NCBI GenBank assembly: GCA_002102555.1
Contig: MCFL01000225.1
Coordinates: 1-38,550, forward strand
Origin: Catenaria anguillulae PL171
Lineage: Eukaryota > Blastocladiomycota > Blastocladiomycetes > Blastocladiales > Catenariaceae
Length of the DNA stretch: 38,550 nucleotides
Reading direction: 5' to 3'
The notes beneath the pieces were generated by a model. That model did no database searches. It saw only the letters and a program-made list of their open reading frames with translations, and had not been told where the DNA came from. Numbering within the stretch: the stretch's first letter is position 1; every line of letters starts with the position of its first letter. Shown one piece after another: positions 1-8,734 of this stretch. A program made the translations under genes and the position numbers.

Positions 1-1
1 T

Positions 2-1018
2 GAAGGACTCAAGACGACCGAAGTCTCGCGGTTGGATCAAGTCGCTGCTGCTCTTGCGCCGGGTGACAAGGATCCGGCTATCGAGAGCTTGATTGCCAAA
101 GTCGACATTCCTTTCTTGCAATCGACGGTCCGGTACTTGTCTGGTGAGGATCCTGCGTCCGGTTTGACGACTCGTCACGCACAGTCGGAAGGATACACGA
201 AGGCGGCTAATTGGGTCAAGACACGGTTCGAAGAGTTTGGATGTGCGACGGTCGAGCTGGTGCCGTTCCGCACAGGCTATGGCCCCAATGTAGTCTGGTA
301 TGCTCTATTGCTGCTTCGTCGATTTGTTGGTTACAAGTTTCTCACAACCTTGCTCGATTGCTCACACAGCACAATTCCCGGCGCAGACCTTGCCAACGAA
401 CATGTCCTTCTCACGGCCCATCTTGACTCGCGCGGCACCCGTTTTACTGCCTCAGGCAAAGCACCAGGTGCCGATGACGACGGGTCTGGCTCTGCCATGT
501 TGCTCGCGTCGCTTCGTGCCATCAAGCAATCCAACCTGCGTCTTCGCCGCACGCTCAAGGTTGTCGCGTTTGGCGGCGAAGAGCAGGGCCTCTACGGGTC
601 GGCCGCGTACGCTCGTGCGGCCAAATCGCGCCGCGACAACATCAAGTTTGTCTTGCAAGGGGACATGCTGGCGTATCGCAAGCCCGGCGAGCCTTTGCAG
701 CTTGCGCTGCCGCCAGCGTCGCGCGCCACGCCTGCTGCGTCCGAAGTTGTGCGCAAGATTGCGGCCGCGTACGTTCCCGAGCTCACGGTGGGAACAACCA
801 ACGCTTGCTGCTCGGATCAACAGTCGTTTGTTGAGCAAGGGTTCCCTGCCACGGCGTTGTTTGAGCGGAATGGCGGAATCGCTGATCCTCAATATCACAA
901 GGAGGGGGATGTATCGGCCAGGACGGGATACGATTGGCAGCAGCTGCAAGGCCATACCAAGGTGGCGGTGGCGAGTGTTGTGTCGGTTGCCGAGATTGTT
1001 GCGGCGCCTGCCAAGTAG
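2..1018 (+). CDS. M28-family zinc aminopeptidase, 5' partial
   Basis: The frame is open to the left edge of the window, so the N terminus is missing. The protein is a metallopeptidase of the M28 (aminopeptidase Y / bacterial leucyl aminopeptidase) fold, expected to remove N-terminal residues from peptides, usually in the vacuole or outside the cell. The two-zinc ligand set is visible in order: H in 'AHLDSRG', D in 'GADDDGSGS', the EE pair in 'GGEEQGLYGS', D in 'QGDMLAY' and H in 'QYHKEGD'. An intron fits at 298-369 (donor GTATGC, acceptor CACAG, 72 bp). Removing it turns an odd hydrophobic insert into 'NVVCTIPGAD', the usual M28 sequence before the first ligand. The intron is a multiple of three and has no stop, so the unspliced frame also reads through. 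Its stop faces the 5-phosphatase gene across a short convergent gap. Confidence 0.88.
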   Translation, partial: EGLKTTEVSRLDQVAAALAPGDKDPAIESLIAKVDIPFLQSTVRYLSGEDPASGLTTRHAQSEGYTKAANWVKTRFEEFGCATVELVPFRTGYGPNVVWYALLLLRRFVGYKFLTTLLDCSHSTIPGADLANEHVLLTAHLDSRGTRFTASGKAPGADDDGSGSAMLLASLRAIKQSNLRLRRTLKVVAFGGEEQGLYGSAAYARAAKSRRDNIKFVLQGDMLAYRKPGEPLQLALPPASRATPAASEVVRKIAAAYVPELTVGTTNACCSDQQSFVEQGFPATALFERNGGIADPQYHKEGDVSARTGYDWQQLQGHTKVAVASVVSVAEIVAAPAK

Positions 1019-1458
1019 GACGTAGGTGATGTATGTACATGGTCGTTTTCCGGCGCTTGTAGATAGATGGTACCCCCCCCCCCCGGCGCCACGATGATTG
1101 ATTTGTGCACGGTCGAGTATGTTTATGTACATCAGAAATATACGTTTGCTCTGTTCAGCGTTCTGTTCGGTATGTGATAGACTTACTTGTCGGCTGGACG
1201 AAGTTGGACATACCAGAGCGAAAAGAGCTGTAAGAAATGGTCTAGTATGGAATCAATAGAGTGGAAAACATGATGGATAATGAAAAAGAGAATTGAGCGC
1301 GAAGGGAAGAAAAGCTTGATGTTGCAAAGAAAGGCCGATAGCCCACACTCATACACACACAAAAGTGGGGTGGGGGGGGGGGTGAACGAAAAGACTGCGC
1401 GCTGCGCGAAAGACAGGAAGAGATGGGAGAAATAAGGAAAATGCCATCGTCACCAAGC
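1019..1458. other. convergent 3' intergenic region with C and G homopolymer runs
   Basis: This 440-bp gap lies between the stop of the M28 peptidase (+) and the stop of the 5-phosphatase (-), so it holds both 3' ends. It has a run of 12 C at 1073-1084 and a G-rich run near 1366-1382. I see no convincing gene here, and short reading frames on both strands lack family features. Confidence 0.6.
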
Positions 1459-4400
1459 TCACCGCAAACTTGCCTGCTCAAACCACATGCCATCCCACAC
1501 CTCATCTAATGCATCTGGTCTCGCCAACACCCTTGCAATCGCCCGATCCACAATCTCCTGGTTGAATCCCAAATGCAATGCCCGACCGCGCAACGCTGCA
1601 GCCCACATGCGCACCACACGTGCATGCCCGCGACGAGCCAAATCACCACGAACCTGCTCTTTCCGCAACCCATCCTCGCGCTTGGTACGCACGAGGTATG
1701 TGCCATAGATTGGCCGGTGATCCGACGTTTGTGCCTCCATGCGGCCATATCCTGTACAAATGATGCCACGGCGAGTGAGCAAATGATCGGCGAGCGAGGC
1801 GGCCGCGAGCGAATGGCGCGGGTCGGGAACCAGCGGAACAAAGCCAAAGCCGTCGGCTTCCGCAAGCATGGACATGATGTTTGCGGTGGCCGGATCGTCC
1901 ACCGACGCTGATGACCCAGACAAGGTTGACGCTGCATCATCGGCATCCATGGGCGGCACGCGGTTTGCCACATGGCTACGAAATAGGATTCGATCGCACC
2001 ACGCGGGCAAACGCTGTTTCTCTGACGAGTCCCAATCATCTGTCCCCACATCGTACTTGTACGTCGGCACAAACCCAAGCGGTGCTTCGTCAAACGGGCC
2101 CAACGCTGGTGCCACACCCGCCCCGGCCGACGTGCCGGCCGTTCTTCCGCCTCCGGCGCCGTTCGTTGCTGCCGCTGCGGCGGACGTGGCGGGTCTGCGA
2201 ACCTTGACAAGCTGGTCGTTGTTCCACAAGTGCTGCCACCGTGAAGTGACTTCGGCATGTGCCATGAAACAGGCCTCGGCAAGGGCAGCGGCACTTGCAT
2301 GAGCCTGCGGGTTGTGCACCAGCGACCGGAGCCCAACGGCGCCCATGCCGCCCTGTGCGCGTGTCACGGCATCCAACTGCATCACGAGCTTGGCCCGCTC
2401 GCCATCGATCCGGTAATTCAAATCGCCAATGAAGAACACATGGTGGTGGTCTGCAATGTACCGGCCATCGCCACCATACGCAAACCTGTCGCCCACCGCC
2501 ACGGTGCCACTCGAGCTGCTGCTGCGGGTGCTAAACTCGGCCGACTCGAGGATCACACTGGCATTCTTGTTCCGAGCCGAGATTTCCTCCTGGCCCGCAG
2601 CCAAATGCGCCACCACAAAGCACATGCTCGTATCGTCGACCGTCAACCTCGCGACAAGCGCACCCTTGTTGCCATGATACCCCTTCATGCCCGTCTTGAC
2701 TTGCCTGGCCTCGACGAGCTCTGGGTCCACACGCACATTGGCCACGTCGTGCCGCACAAACACCAAGCAAGTGAGCCCGACCATGTATTGTGCGACCATG
2801 ACACGATACCCAACGGGCTGCGACTGCATGACACCGGTGGCATCGTTGGCCACGGCAATCGTCGTGCCTGCATGTGCTGCACGGACCGCCTCGGCCATAG
2901 CCTCTTGCCAAACCCGGTGCTGCTTTTCCTGCGCCTGCGCATTCGGGGTCTTGTTCTTTTTCTTTTTTACGAGCAAAAACGTCTTGGCTTGCTTCTTCTT
3001 GTCCTCGAGATTGACCGTCTCTTGGAACGCAACCACGATAATCTCGGGTGCGTAACCAGTGCGCCGGACTGTTTGCCCAACCCAATCCTCGAGACGATTC
3101 AACGGCTCCTCAACGACCCCGCCGCCGCCACGAACCGCCGACAAATTCGGCGCCGAGTTGGCCATCAACCCAACTGCGGCCTCGCCACTACCCCCCGCAC
3201 CTCCGCCACGCTTCATCCTGCCCAAGGTCCCGCCTACCACCTCGGTGGCCTCCCTTGCATGCGCCCTTCCAACCACATCCTTTGGATGACTGGCATCCAA
3301 GTTCCAACTGCACACCTGGACGCTCACGTCTGCATACCGCGCATACGTCTGCTCGGTGCGTGCAAGCGCCTGCGCCATCCAATCGTCCAATAAGTCTGCG
3401 TCCAACAAACTCACGACGGACCCATCGCCCCATGTAGCCGCCGTCGCAACCACATGCACCGGCTGCAACCCACCGCCCGCCGACCCTCCGGAATATGTGG
3501 GCAGAGCGCCTAGCCGCGCGTGTGGGATCAGTCTGGATATCCGGCCCTTGTCTGCCCCGTGCGCATAAAAGTCCTTGACGAGCACCCACTCTGGCAACCC
3601 ACCTGCGCCTGCGCCTGCGGCATCCGATACAACGAGCCGAAACACGAGCACCTTGGACGTGACGAGCCCGACCCAGACATACCCGGGCCGCGGCACAAGC
3701 ACAGTGGTGATGCGATAGGGCGACGCAAGCACCACTTGTTTTGCCGATCGCGTGGGCACGTCCCATACAATTAATTTTCCATCATCGTGGCCCGAAATGA
3801 CCCAATCCACATCCATATCGAACCCAACGGCGGCCCCCGAGCCACTGCCCGCGCCCGCAGATGCAAACGAAAGCTGCGACGTGATGGACCGCGATCGCGT
3901 GTGCATTTCGCCAGGCACGAGCCTCGACGCGGCGGATGCGGCCGCGGCCGACGATGGCGTCACGGGCGCCGGCGGCACGTATGCGGGTTCTGGGACAGGC
4001 GTGGCCGCCAAGCACGTCACGTTTCCGACATTGGCAGGCACGTGCACGGACCCGACAGCAAACGGGTAGGCTGGGTCGAGAGTTGGGTTGAACACATCAA
4101 TGGCACGTGGAAACTTTGCGTGCGAGATCCATAACAACGGGGTCACGCCCCAGGTGAGCGCCAGCACCGACGGCGAGTCGTCGTCAATGGCGGCCGCCGG
4201 TTTTGCGTGCACGCTGCCGCCCGCGGCTGCTCCCGCATGCTCGTCGTCGGAATCGTCGCTCGATGCGGGCGCAGAGTGCACGGGCACGGGCGGCGCAGCC
4301 AGGGCGACGGGCGTGATTGGCGAAAACCGAAACGAGTGCGCAACCTTGGACTCGAGCGAGACGTATGGCTGGACGGCTTGAAACGCGGGCCGGTCGCCCA

Positions 4401-6393
4401 CTCCTCCACCGTTTCCTTGCATGGCCAGTGTATATGCCGCACACTCAAACACGCTCACGACATTCTCTTCGTCCACGGCCCACACACCCCACCGGTGCGC
4501 AACCAAGTGCACAATGCGTTTGCCGCGCGCACTCACTTTTTTCCTTTCCAGTACGACGGGCGCCCCCACATCTTCCCAGTCCCTGGGCACATGCACCACG
4601 TTTGCCGTGTAATTAGCCACCCTGACGCTTGGCACGCCGGGGCCCTTGTACTTGCCCAAAACGTCCACGGCCCATACATCGCCATTGTGGAATCCGATCC
4701 ACAGGCACGTCCCAAGCTCGCGCCGCAAGTGTGAGGGTCGCCAGCACATGGCCGTGACTTTGAGTTCTGGGTGCGTTAGGTACGACACGAGCCGGCCAGA
4801 TCGTGCGTCGTGCACACGTGTCACGTCGCGGTGGCCCGTTACAATCACGTGGCCGGCAAGGGCAAGGGCGCGCACGCTCGGGTGCGTTTGCTTGCCAGAC
4901 GTCAGGATAATGTCTTCGGTACCGGGAACACGTGGCGCGTGTCGGTTGGATCGGTCCTCGGGATAGATGATTTGCGGGGCAGCACCCGTTGTGGCGGATG
5001 TCGAAGAGGTGGGTGCGAGTGTGGAGGCATGAAGCATGTGCGTCGAGCCGCCGGTGCGGTGGGTGGCAACGCGCGATGTAGCGGGCATGGGCGGTGGTGT
5101 TGCCGCTGTCGCTGTTGCTGTTTGAATGGAAAGCGATGCGTCCGATAGCGGCGGCGTTGGATATGTGGTGGGTGCAGCGAGCAGTTGCGCGGGCACATGC
5201 TGCGGGCGTGCGGGAAGGGGCGGTGGTGCGGGGCGAGGCGCGGGTGCAGCCACGGGATTTGGTTGTGGTGGGGACGCAAACGGGTCTGACGATGCCGTTG
5301 TTGGTTGGGATGGCCGAGGGGGTACATTGGGCGGCGGTGCTCGCTGTGAGCGTGGAGACAAGAGTGGCGATGGTTCATGTGATTGGGAATGGGAAGTCGA
5401 GGGGATGCGTGTACGTGGTGGTGGTGGGATGGGCGGTGGTGGACCAGATCGCAAAGTGGTGGTTGGAGACGAGTAGGATAAAGAAGAGGGCGGTGATGCA
5501 AGAAAGTCGGCCGGACCCGTCGTGTGCTGTCTGACCGGAGGGGCCGGAATGGGCACTTGAACAGGAGCAGGTTGCTGTGGCGAGTCGCGCTGAAACAGGA
5601 ACCTGCGGTCGCTGTCCATGGATGGAGACGCGGCTGCCGAACCACCATCGTTGGTCCACGCCGAGGATGATGACGTGGAGGCATTGTCGGGCAGTGCGGG
5701 CATGGCGGAAACCATGGATGGCGATGACGCAGTCAAGCCAAGTGTGCGAGCAACGGCAGCAGACACGGATCGGCGGCGCGGCGGGGGTGGGGCAGGGGCA
5801 CGGACAGGCGTTGCATTGGCCGAGACAGAGAGTGGTCCTGGTACATGCAATGTGGACACATGGACTCGTGAGTTCACGGAAAACAACGCCCCATGGCCAT
5901 GATGGGAGTGAGCTCGAGTGAGAACGTGGAGTGCACTGCACACAAAGAGGAACGAACCGTTTCCACTTGCGCTTCCATTTGCATTTGCATTTGCGTATCC
6001 ATATCCATTTGCGACGGAGGGTGGAGTGGCGGCGGCCGTGGGTGTGCCCGGTCTACTTGAGTTTGCTTGATTCAAGGGCACGTCGTGCATGGTGGGCGGC
6101 CGCGGTGTCTTTGGCGGGCCGGTGCCGAAAGAGACCCAAGCAGCGGGGGCAGCGGTGGGGGTGTTTGAATGGAGGTCAATGGGCGACACGGGTGCGGGCG
6201 ACAGCTTCTGAGGCAGCTGATGGTGATCTGCAAATGGACTGTCGAAAGGATTGTCGGCAAACGGGTTTGAGGTTGGGTTAACGTTGGCTGGAGGCTGTTG
6301 GGCAGTCCTTGTCCTTGCGGGTGGGCGCGGTGGCGGCGGAGGCGGCGGGCCGCGAGACGACGAGGATGGGTTGGCGTTGGCAAAGGGGTCCAT
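1459..6393 (-). CDS. beta-propeller / inositol polyphosphate 5-phosphatase with N-terminal NPF motifs
   Basis: A protein of about 1,644 residues that should remove the 5-phosphate from inositol phosphates or phosphoinositides. The catalytic domain covers about residues 1025-1600, with 'CSWNLDA' near 1028, 'VVAFQET', 'KGYHGNKGA', the family signature 'FIGDLNYR' near 1322, 'LPAWCDRIL' near 1462 and 'TSDHRPI' near the C terminus, so the active site looks complete. Residues of about 485-1010 carry WD-like blades ('VVTGHRDV'-type repeats, 'HDDGKLIVWDV'). The first 480 residues are Pro/Ser/Ala rich, with DPF at 2-4 and NPF at 43-45 and 48-50, motifs that bind EH-domain and adaptor proteins in endocytosis. 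A 51-bp stop-free intron may lie at 2970-2920 (GTAAAA..CAG), which would remove a Lys-rich insert before 'HRVWQEAM'. A second insert near residues 147-180 could also be intronic, but I could not fix its limits. The start at 6393 is the first ATG. Confidence 0.87.
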   Translation of the reverse strand: MDPFANANPSSSSRGPPPPPPPRPPARTRTAQQPPANVNPTSNPFADNPFDSPFADHHQLPQKLSPAPVSPIDLHSNTPTAAPAAWVSFGTGPPKTPRPPTMHDVPLNQANSSRPGTPTAAATPPSVANGYGYANANANGSASGNGSFLFVCSALHVLTRAHSHHGHGALFSVNSRVHVSTLHVPGPLSVSANATPVRAPAPPPPRRRSVSAAVARTLGLTASSPSMVSAMPALPDNASTSSSSAWTNDGGSAAASPSMDSDRRFLFQRDSPQQPAPVQVPIPAPPVRQHTTGPADFLASPPSSLSYSSPTTTLRSGPPPPIPPPPRTRIPSTSHSQSHEPSPLLSPRSQRAPPPNVPPRPSQPTTASSDPFASPPQPNPVAAPAPRPAPPPLPARPQHVPAQLLAAPTTYPTPPLSDASLSIQTATATAATPPPMPATSRVATHRTGGSTHMLHASTLAPTSSTSATTGAAPQIIYPEDRSNRHAPRVPGTEDIILTSGKQTHPSVRALALAGHVIVTGHRDVTRVHDARSGRLVSYLTHPELKVTAMCWRPSHLRRELGTCLWIGFHNGDVWAVDVLGKYKGPGVPSVRVANYTANVVHVPRDWEDVGAPVVLERKKVSARGKRIVHLVAHRWGVWAVDEENVVSVFECAAYTLAMQGNGGGVGDRPAFQAVQPYVSLESKVAHSFRFSPITPVALAAPPVPVHSAPASSDDSDDEHAGAAAGGSVHAKPAAAIDDDSPSVLALTWGVTPLLWISHAKFPRAIDVFNPTLDPAYPFAVGSVHVPANVGNVTCLAATPVPEPAYVPPAPVTPSSAAAASAASRLVPGEMHTRSRSITSQLSFASAGAGSGSGAAVGFDMDVDWVISGHDDGKLIVWDVPTRSAKQVVLASPYRITTVLVPRPGYVWVGLVTSKVLVFRLVVSDAAGAGAGGLPEWVLVKDFYAHGADKGRISRLIPHARLGALPTYSGGSAGGGLQPVHVVATAATWGDGSVVSLLDADLLDDWMAQALARTEQTYARYADVSVQVCSWNLDASHPKDVVGRAHAREATEVVGGTLGRMKRGGGAGGSGEAAVGLMANSAPNLSAVRGGGGVVEEPLNRLEDWVGQTVRRTGYAPEIIVVAFQETVNLEDKKKQAKTFLLVKKKKNKTPNAQAQEKQHRVWQEAMAEAVRAAHAGTTIAVANDATGVMQSQPVGYRVMVAQYMVGLTCLVFVRHDVANVRVDPELVEARQVKTGMKGYHGNKGALVARLTVDDTSMCFVVAHLAAGQEEISARNKNASVILESAEFSTRSSSSSGTVAVGDRFAYGGDGRYIADHHHVFFIGDLNYRIDGERAKLVMQLDAVTRAQGGMGAVGLRSLVHNPQAHASAAALAEACFMAHAEVTSRWQHLWNNDQLVKVRRPATSAAAAATNGAGGGRTAGTSAGAGVAPALGPFDEAPLGFVPTYKYDVGTDDWDSSEKQRLPAWCDRILFRSHVANRVPPMDADDAASTLSGSSASVDDPATANIMSMLAEADGFGFVPLVPDPRHSLAAASLADHLLTRRGIICTGYGRMEAQTSDHRPIYGTYLVRTKREDGLRKEQVRGDLARRGHARVVRMWAAALRGRALHLGFNQEIVDRAIARVLARPDALDEVWDGMWFEQASLR

Positions 6394-6614
6394 TTCAGTA
6401 TAGAGGGGTGCGGGATGGATTGCGCAGGGTGCGACTGTAACGATTCAAAGTGTAAAGTGTGCATGGGTCCGTGTCCTTGTGAGTGTACGTACGCATCCCT
6501 AAGGATTTACTTGCAATGGGCGCCGGCGAGTCTTTCACGCACCGCCTTTTTGCGTCGCAGCCAAGTTTAAAGCAACCGACCACACACCATGGGCCATGGC
6601 CACACCCACGTCCA

Positions 6615-7438
6615 ATGACGCTGCCGCTGCCGCACCTCACTGACGAGCTGGACGTGCTCGTCGTCCTGCATCTCCCAGCCGTGCACTTTGATGCGAGCTC
6701 CAACCGTTGTGATATACTCCCGAATCCACCAATTACCACTTCAAAGGCTTCAGCACGAGCAAGCACAACGCACGCACGTGCTGCCAGTGCCGATTTCCAC
6801 CACTGCCACTGCGGCGCGGCTTCTCCATTGCCGAGTGGACCCGCTGGGCACGCTGCCTGTTGCCGCCAAGCTGTGGTCTCTCCATGTATATATGTACACA
6901 CGTCATCGCCAAGTTCGCCCGTGCATCGTACTCGGACGACTGGCCTGCCCACTTTGCTTTGTCCTCCAACACGAGGGCACACCCCGTCATCGGCTTCCTT
7001 ACGCAATGGTACAAGCGGTCTGGCAATAGCAACTGGCACATCCATGCATCCTCAACCTTTTTTTTTTTCCTCTGGCACAAGCTGTTGAAAACGGCGCATT
7101 CGAGGCCGTCTCGCACGCCATTCTCGCCGTTTGTTGAACTTGGCTACGTCAACTGGGCATTCAACTATTTGCTTGCCTCGAAACACCTCATTCCGCTTGT
7201 TCAAGACCACCCAAAAGGGTCTCGCGAGTAAGTACCGGTCTTTCCTCAAGTGGGTTGTGGATTTTAACATCTGGATTGCGAATGTGGGTGAACTGGTTAT
7301 GTTTGCGAGCGTGGGTGGTCGCGTCAGGCAAGGGAAGATACCTACCTATCATCCGTATCCTCCGTTTGATTTCACCTTGACAGGTGTGTATACTCGGATG
7401 CCGTTGATGAGGAAGTGGCGGAGAAGTGTCGTCACTTG
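6615..7438 (+). pseudogene. decayed F-box/ankyrin-like paralogue
   Basis: This is a broken copy of the same family as the gene at 7560-8533, lying head-on to it. The start at 6615 gives 'LTDELDVLVVLHLPA', matching 'LTDEIIVLILLHLPA' of the neighbour. Further matches appear in changing frames: 'DDWPAHF...IGFLTQWY' (about 6930-7015) against 'TDWTELF...MAFLVEWY'; 'PLAQAVENGAFEAV' (about 7070-7115) against 'PLAAALHQGAFDAI'; and 'VGELVMFASVGGRV' (about 7285-7323) against 'MGTLVMFACEEGRV'. Several frame changes, an internal stop after 'KGSRE' and a T run near 7060-7070 interrupt it. Some breaks could be introns, since a GTAAGT lies at 7229, but no acceptor at a believable distance restores the frame. 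It was probably an ankyrin-type repeat protein with an F-box-like N terminus. Confidence 0.65.
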
Positions 7439-7559
7439 ACAAGAAGTAGGTGCAGACACAGGACATATCATACGGACGCCATGAAAACTAGATGTGAACC
7501 CAGCAGGGCTTACCAGACCTGGACCCCAAGTTGTGCTGGTCTGAGCGAAAGCCCTTACA

Positions 7560-8533
7560 CTAGCAATCGTAGTAGGAATCGCTTTTGACCAAGGTAAACC
7601 GACACTCTTTCTGACGCTTGACCCACCACCTGAGCACATCCCACTGCTCATTCTCGACGACAGCCTCCACCAACCTCTTCTTTGTCCAATCGTCCACTTG
7701 GTCCACGATGCCACGCATCCCTCTTTCACACCCACGCTCCAGGGCATCCAGCACATCGACCCTTCCTTCTTCACACGCAAACATGACCAGCGTGCCCATG
7801 TCGTCCAGCTGGACACCGTATACTTATCGATCCAATCAAACACAAACCTGGCATCTCTTGAATCGTCGGCATGGTTACGCAGCACCGGCGCCAAATCTTC
7901 GCCATTGAGCCCCAACTCAAACACGAGTTGAATCTCGCTTGCCTCCCACGACCCGCGCTGGACCCGGGTCAGGTGCAAGTAGAGGTACTCGATGGCATCA
8001 AACGCGCCCTGGTGCAAGGCCGCCGCAAGCGGCAACGGCGGTTGCGGCCAAATCCCCGTGCGAAGTGGCAGAGGCTGGACCCACCAAAGCGAAAGCACAT
8101 CGATCCGGTTGGACATCAAGGCGCAGTCAAAGGCCGCATACATGTGCTCGTCGTCACCCGTGGCAAAATCCGTGTACCACTCAACAAGAAAGGCCATGAT
8201 GGATTGTGCCGAGGCCTTGTTGGTGGCACAGTCGAACAGTTCGGTCCAATCGGTCGGGAAATCGCCGGCAACGTATTTTGCAAAGACTAGGTCGAGGGCG
8301 GACGCTGGAATGAGCCGAGATGAGGGCGGCACGATGCAGAAAGCCCAGCGCATGAATTGGACGACCGACATGCGGGGTTTCAGGCCAATTACGTTCCTGA
8401 CACGGTAGAGACCGCTCACGGAGGCTGGGCGGCAGGCGAGTTTGGCGGGCAGGTGGAGTAAGATGAGCACGATGATCTCGTCGGTCAGCAATGGGTGCGA
8501 TGGCTCCGAGAGAGCCAACGGTGTTGCGGTCAT
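7560..8533 (-). pseudogene. F-box/ankyrin-like repeat protein, one frame break
   Basis: The reading frame starts at 8533 with an F-box-like helix ('LLTDEIIVLILLHLPAK'). It continues through ankyrin-like repeats with a recurring 'A..N.IDVLSLWW' pattern, as in large lineage-specific families of Blastocladiomycota (recalled, not searched). At about 7813-7816 the repeat frame jumps. Before it the protein reads 'FVFDWIDKYTV' and after it, in another frame, 'QLDDMGTLVMFACEEGRVDVL', ending at the stop near 7560 after 'DSYYDC'. Aligned to the decayed paralogue at 6615-7438, the spacing between the tryptophan and 'LVMF' is exactly equal if one 'GT' of a GTGT doublet is ignored, which suggests a 2-bp insertion. 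The gap is too small for an intron. It may be a fresh pseudogene or an assembly error. It shares a 201-bp divergent upstream region with UBLCP1. Confidence 0.62.
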
Positions 8534-8734
8534 GATTGCCGCGGTGCTTCAAGAATTTGTATTTTCAGGTAATCGATATTGCATAGCGGAGAGTGGGCGA
8601 CCGTACAGTGGCTCCACCGGCGTGCAGCTCGGCGGCCCCCGGGCGACGGCGATCGATGGCGACGGCGAGTGAATCCGTGGTGGCTGCCGCGAGGGACATC
8701 GCGGAAAGAAACCGCCTTCACGATTATCGCCGCG

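Noticed and set aside
1073-1084. Run of C, with a G-rich run near 1366-1382, as a possible inverted repeat or mobile element end
   Set aside because: The flanks of the two runs do not match each other and there is no coding content between them. Simple homopolymers are more likely.
452-1132. A minus-strand open frame of 226 codons over the M28 peptidase
   Set aside because: The opposite strand carries all five zinc ligands of the peptidase. This frame is rich in Arg/His and shows no family feature.
2257-3393. A 378-codon open frame on the + strand
   Set aside because: It is antisense to the 5-phosphatase catalytic domain, has no domain of its own, and is a codon-bias shadow.
7349-7812. Continuation of the minus-strand ankyrin-like frame to 7349
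   Set aside because: After about 7813 this frame loses the repeat pattern, while a different frame continues it to a stop near 7560. The tail to 7349 is out-of-frame reading.
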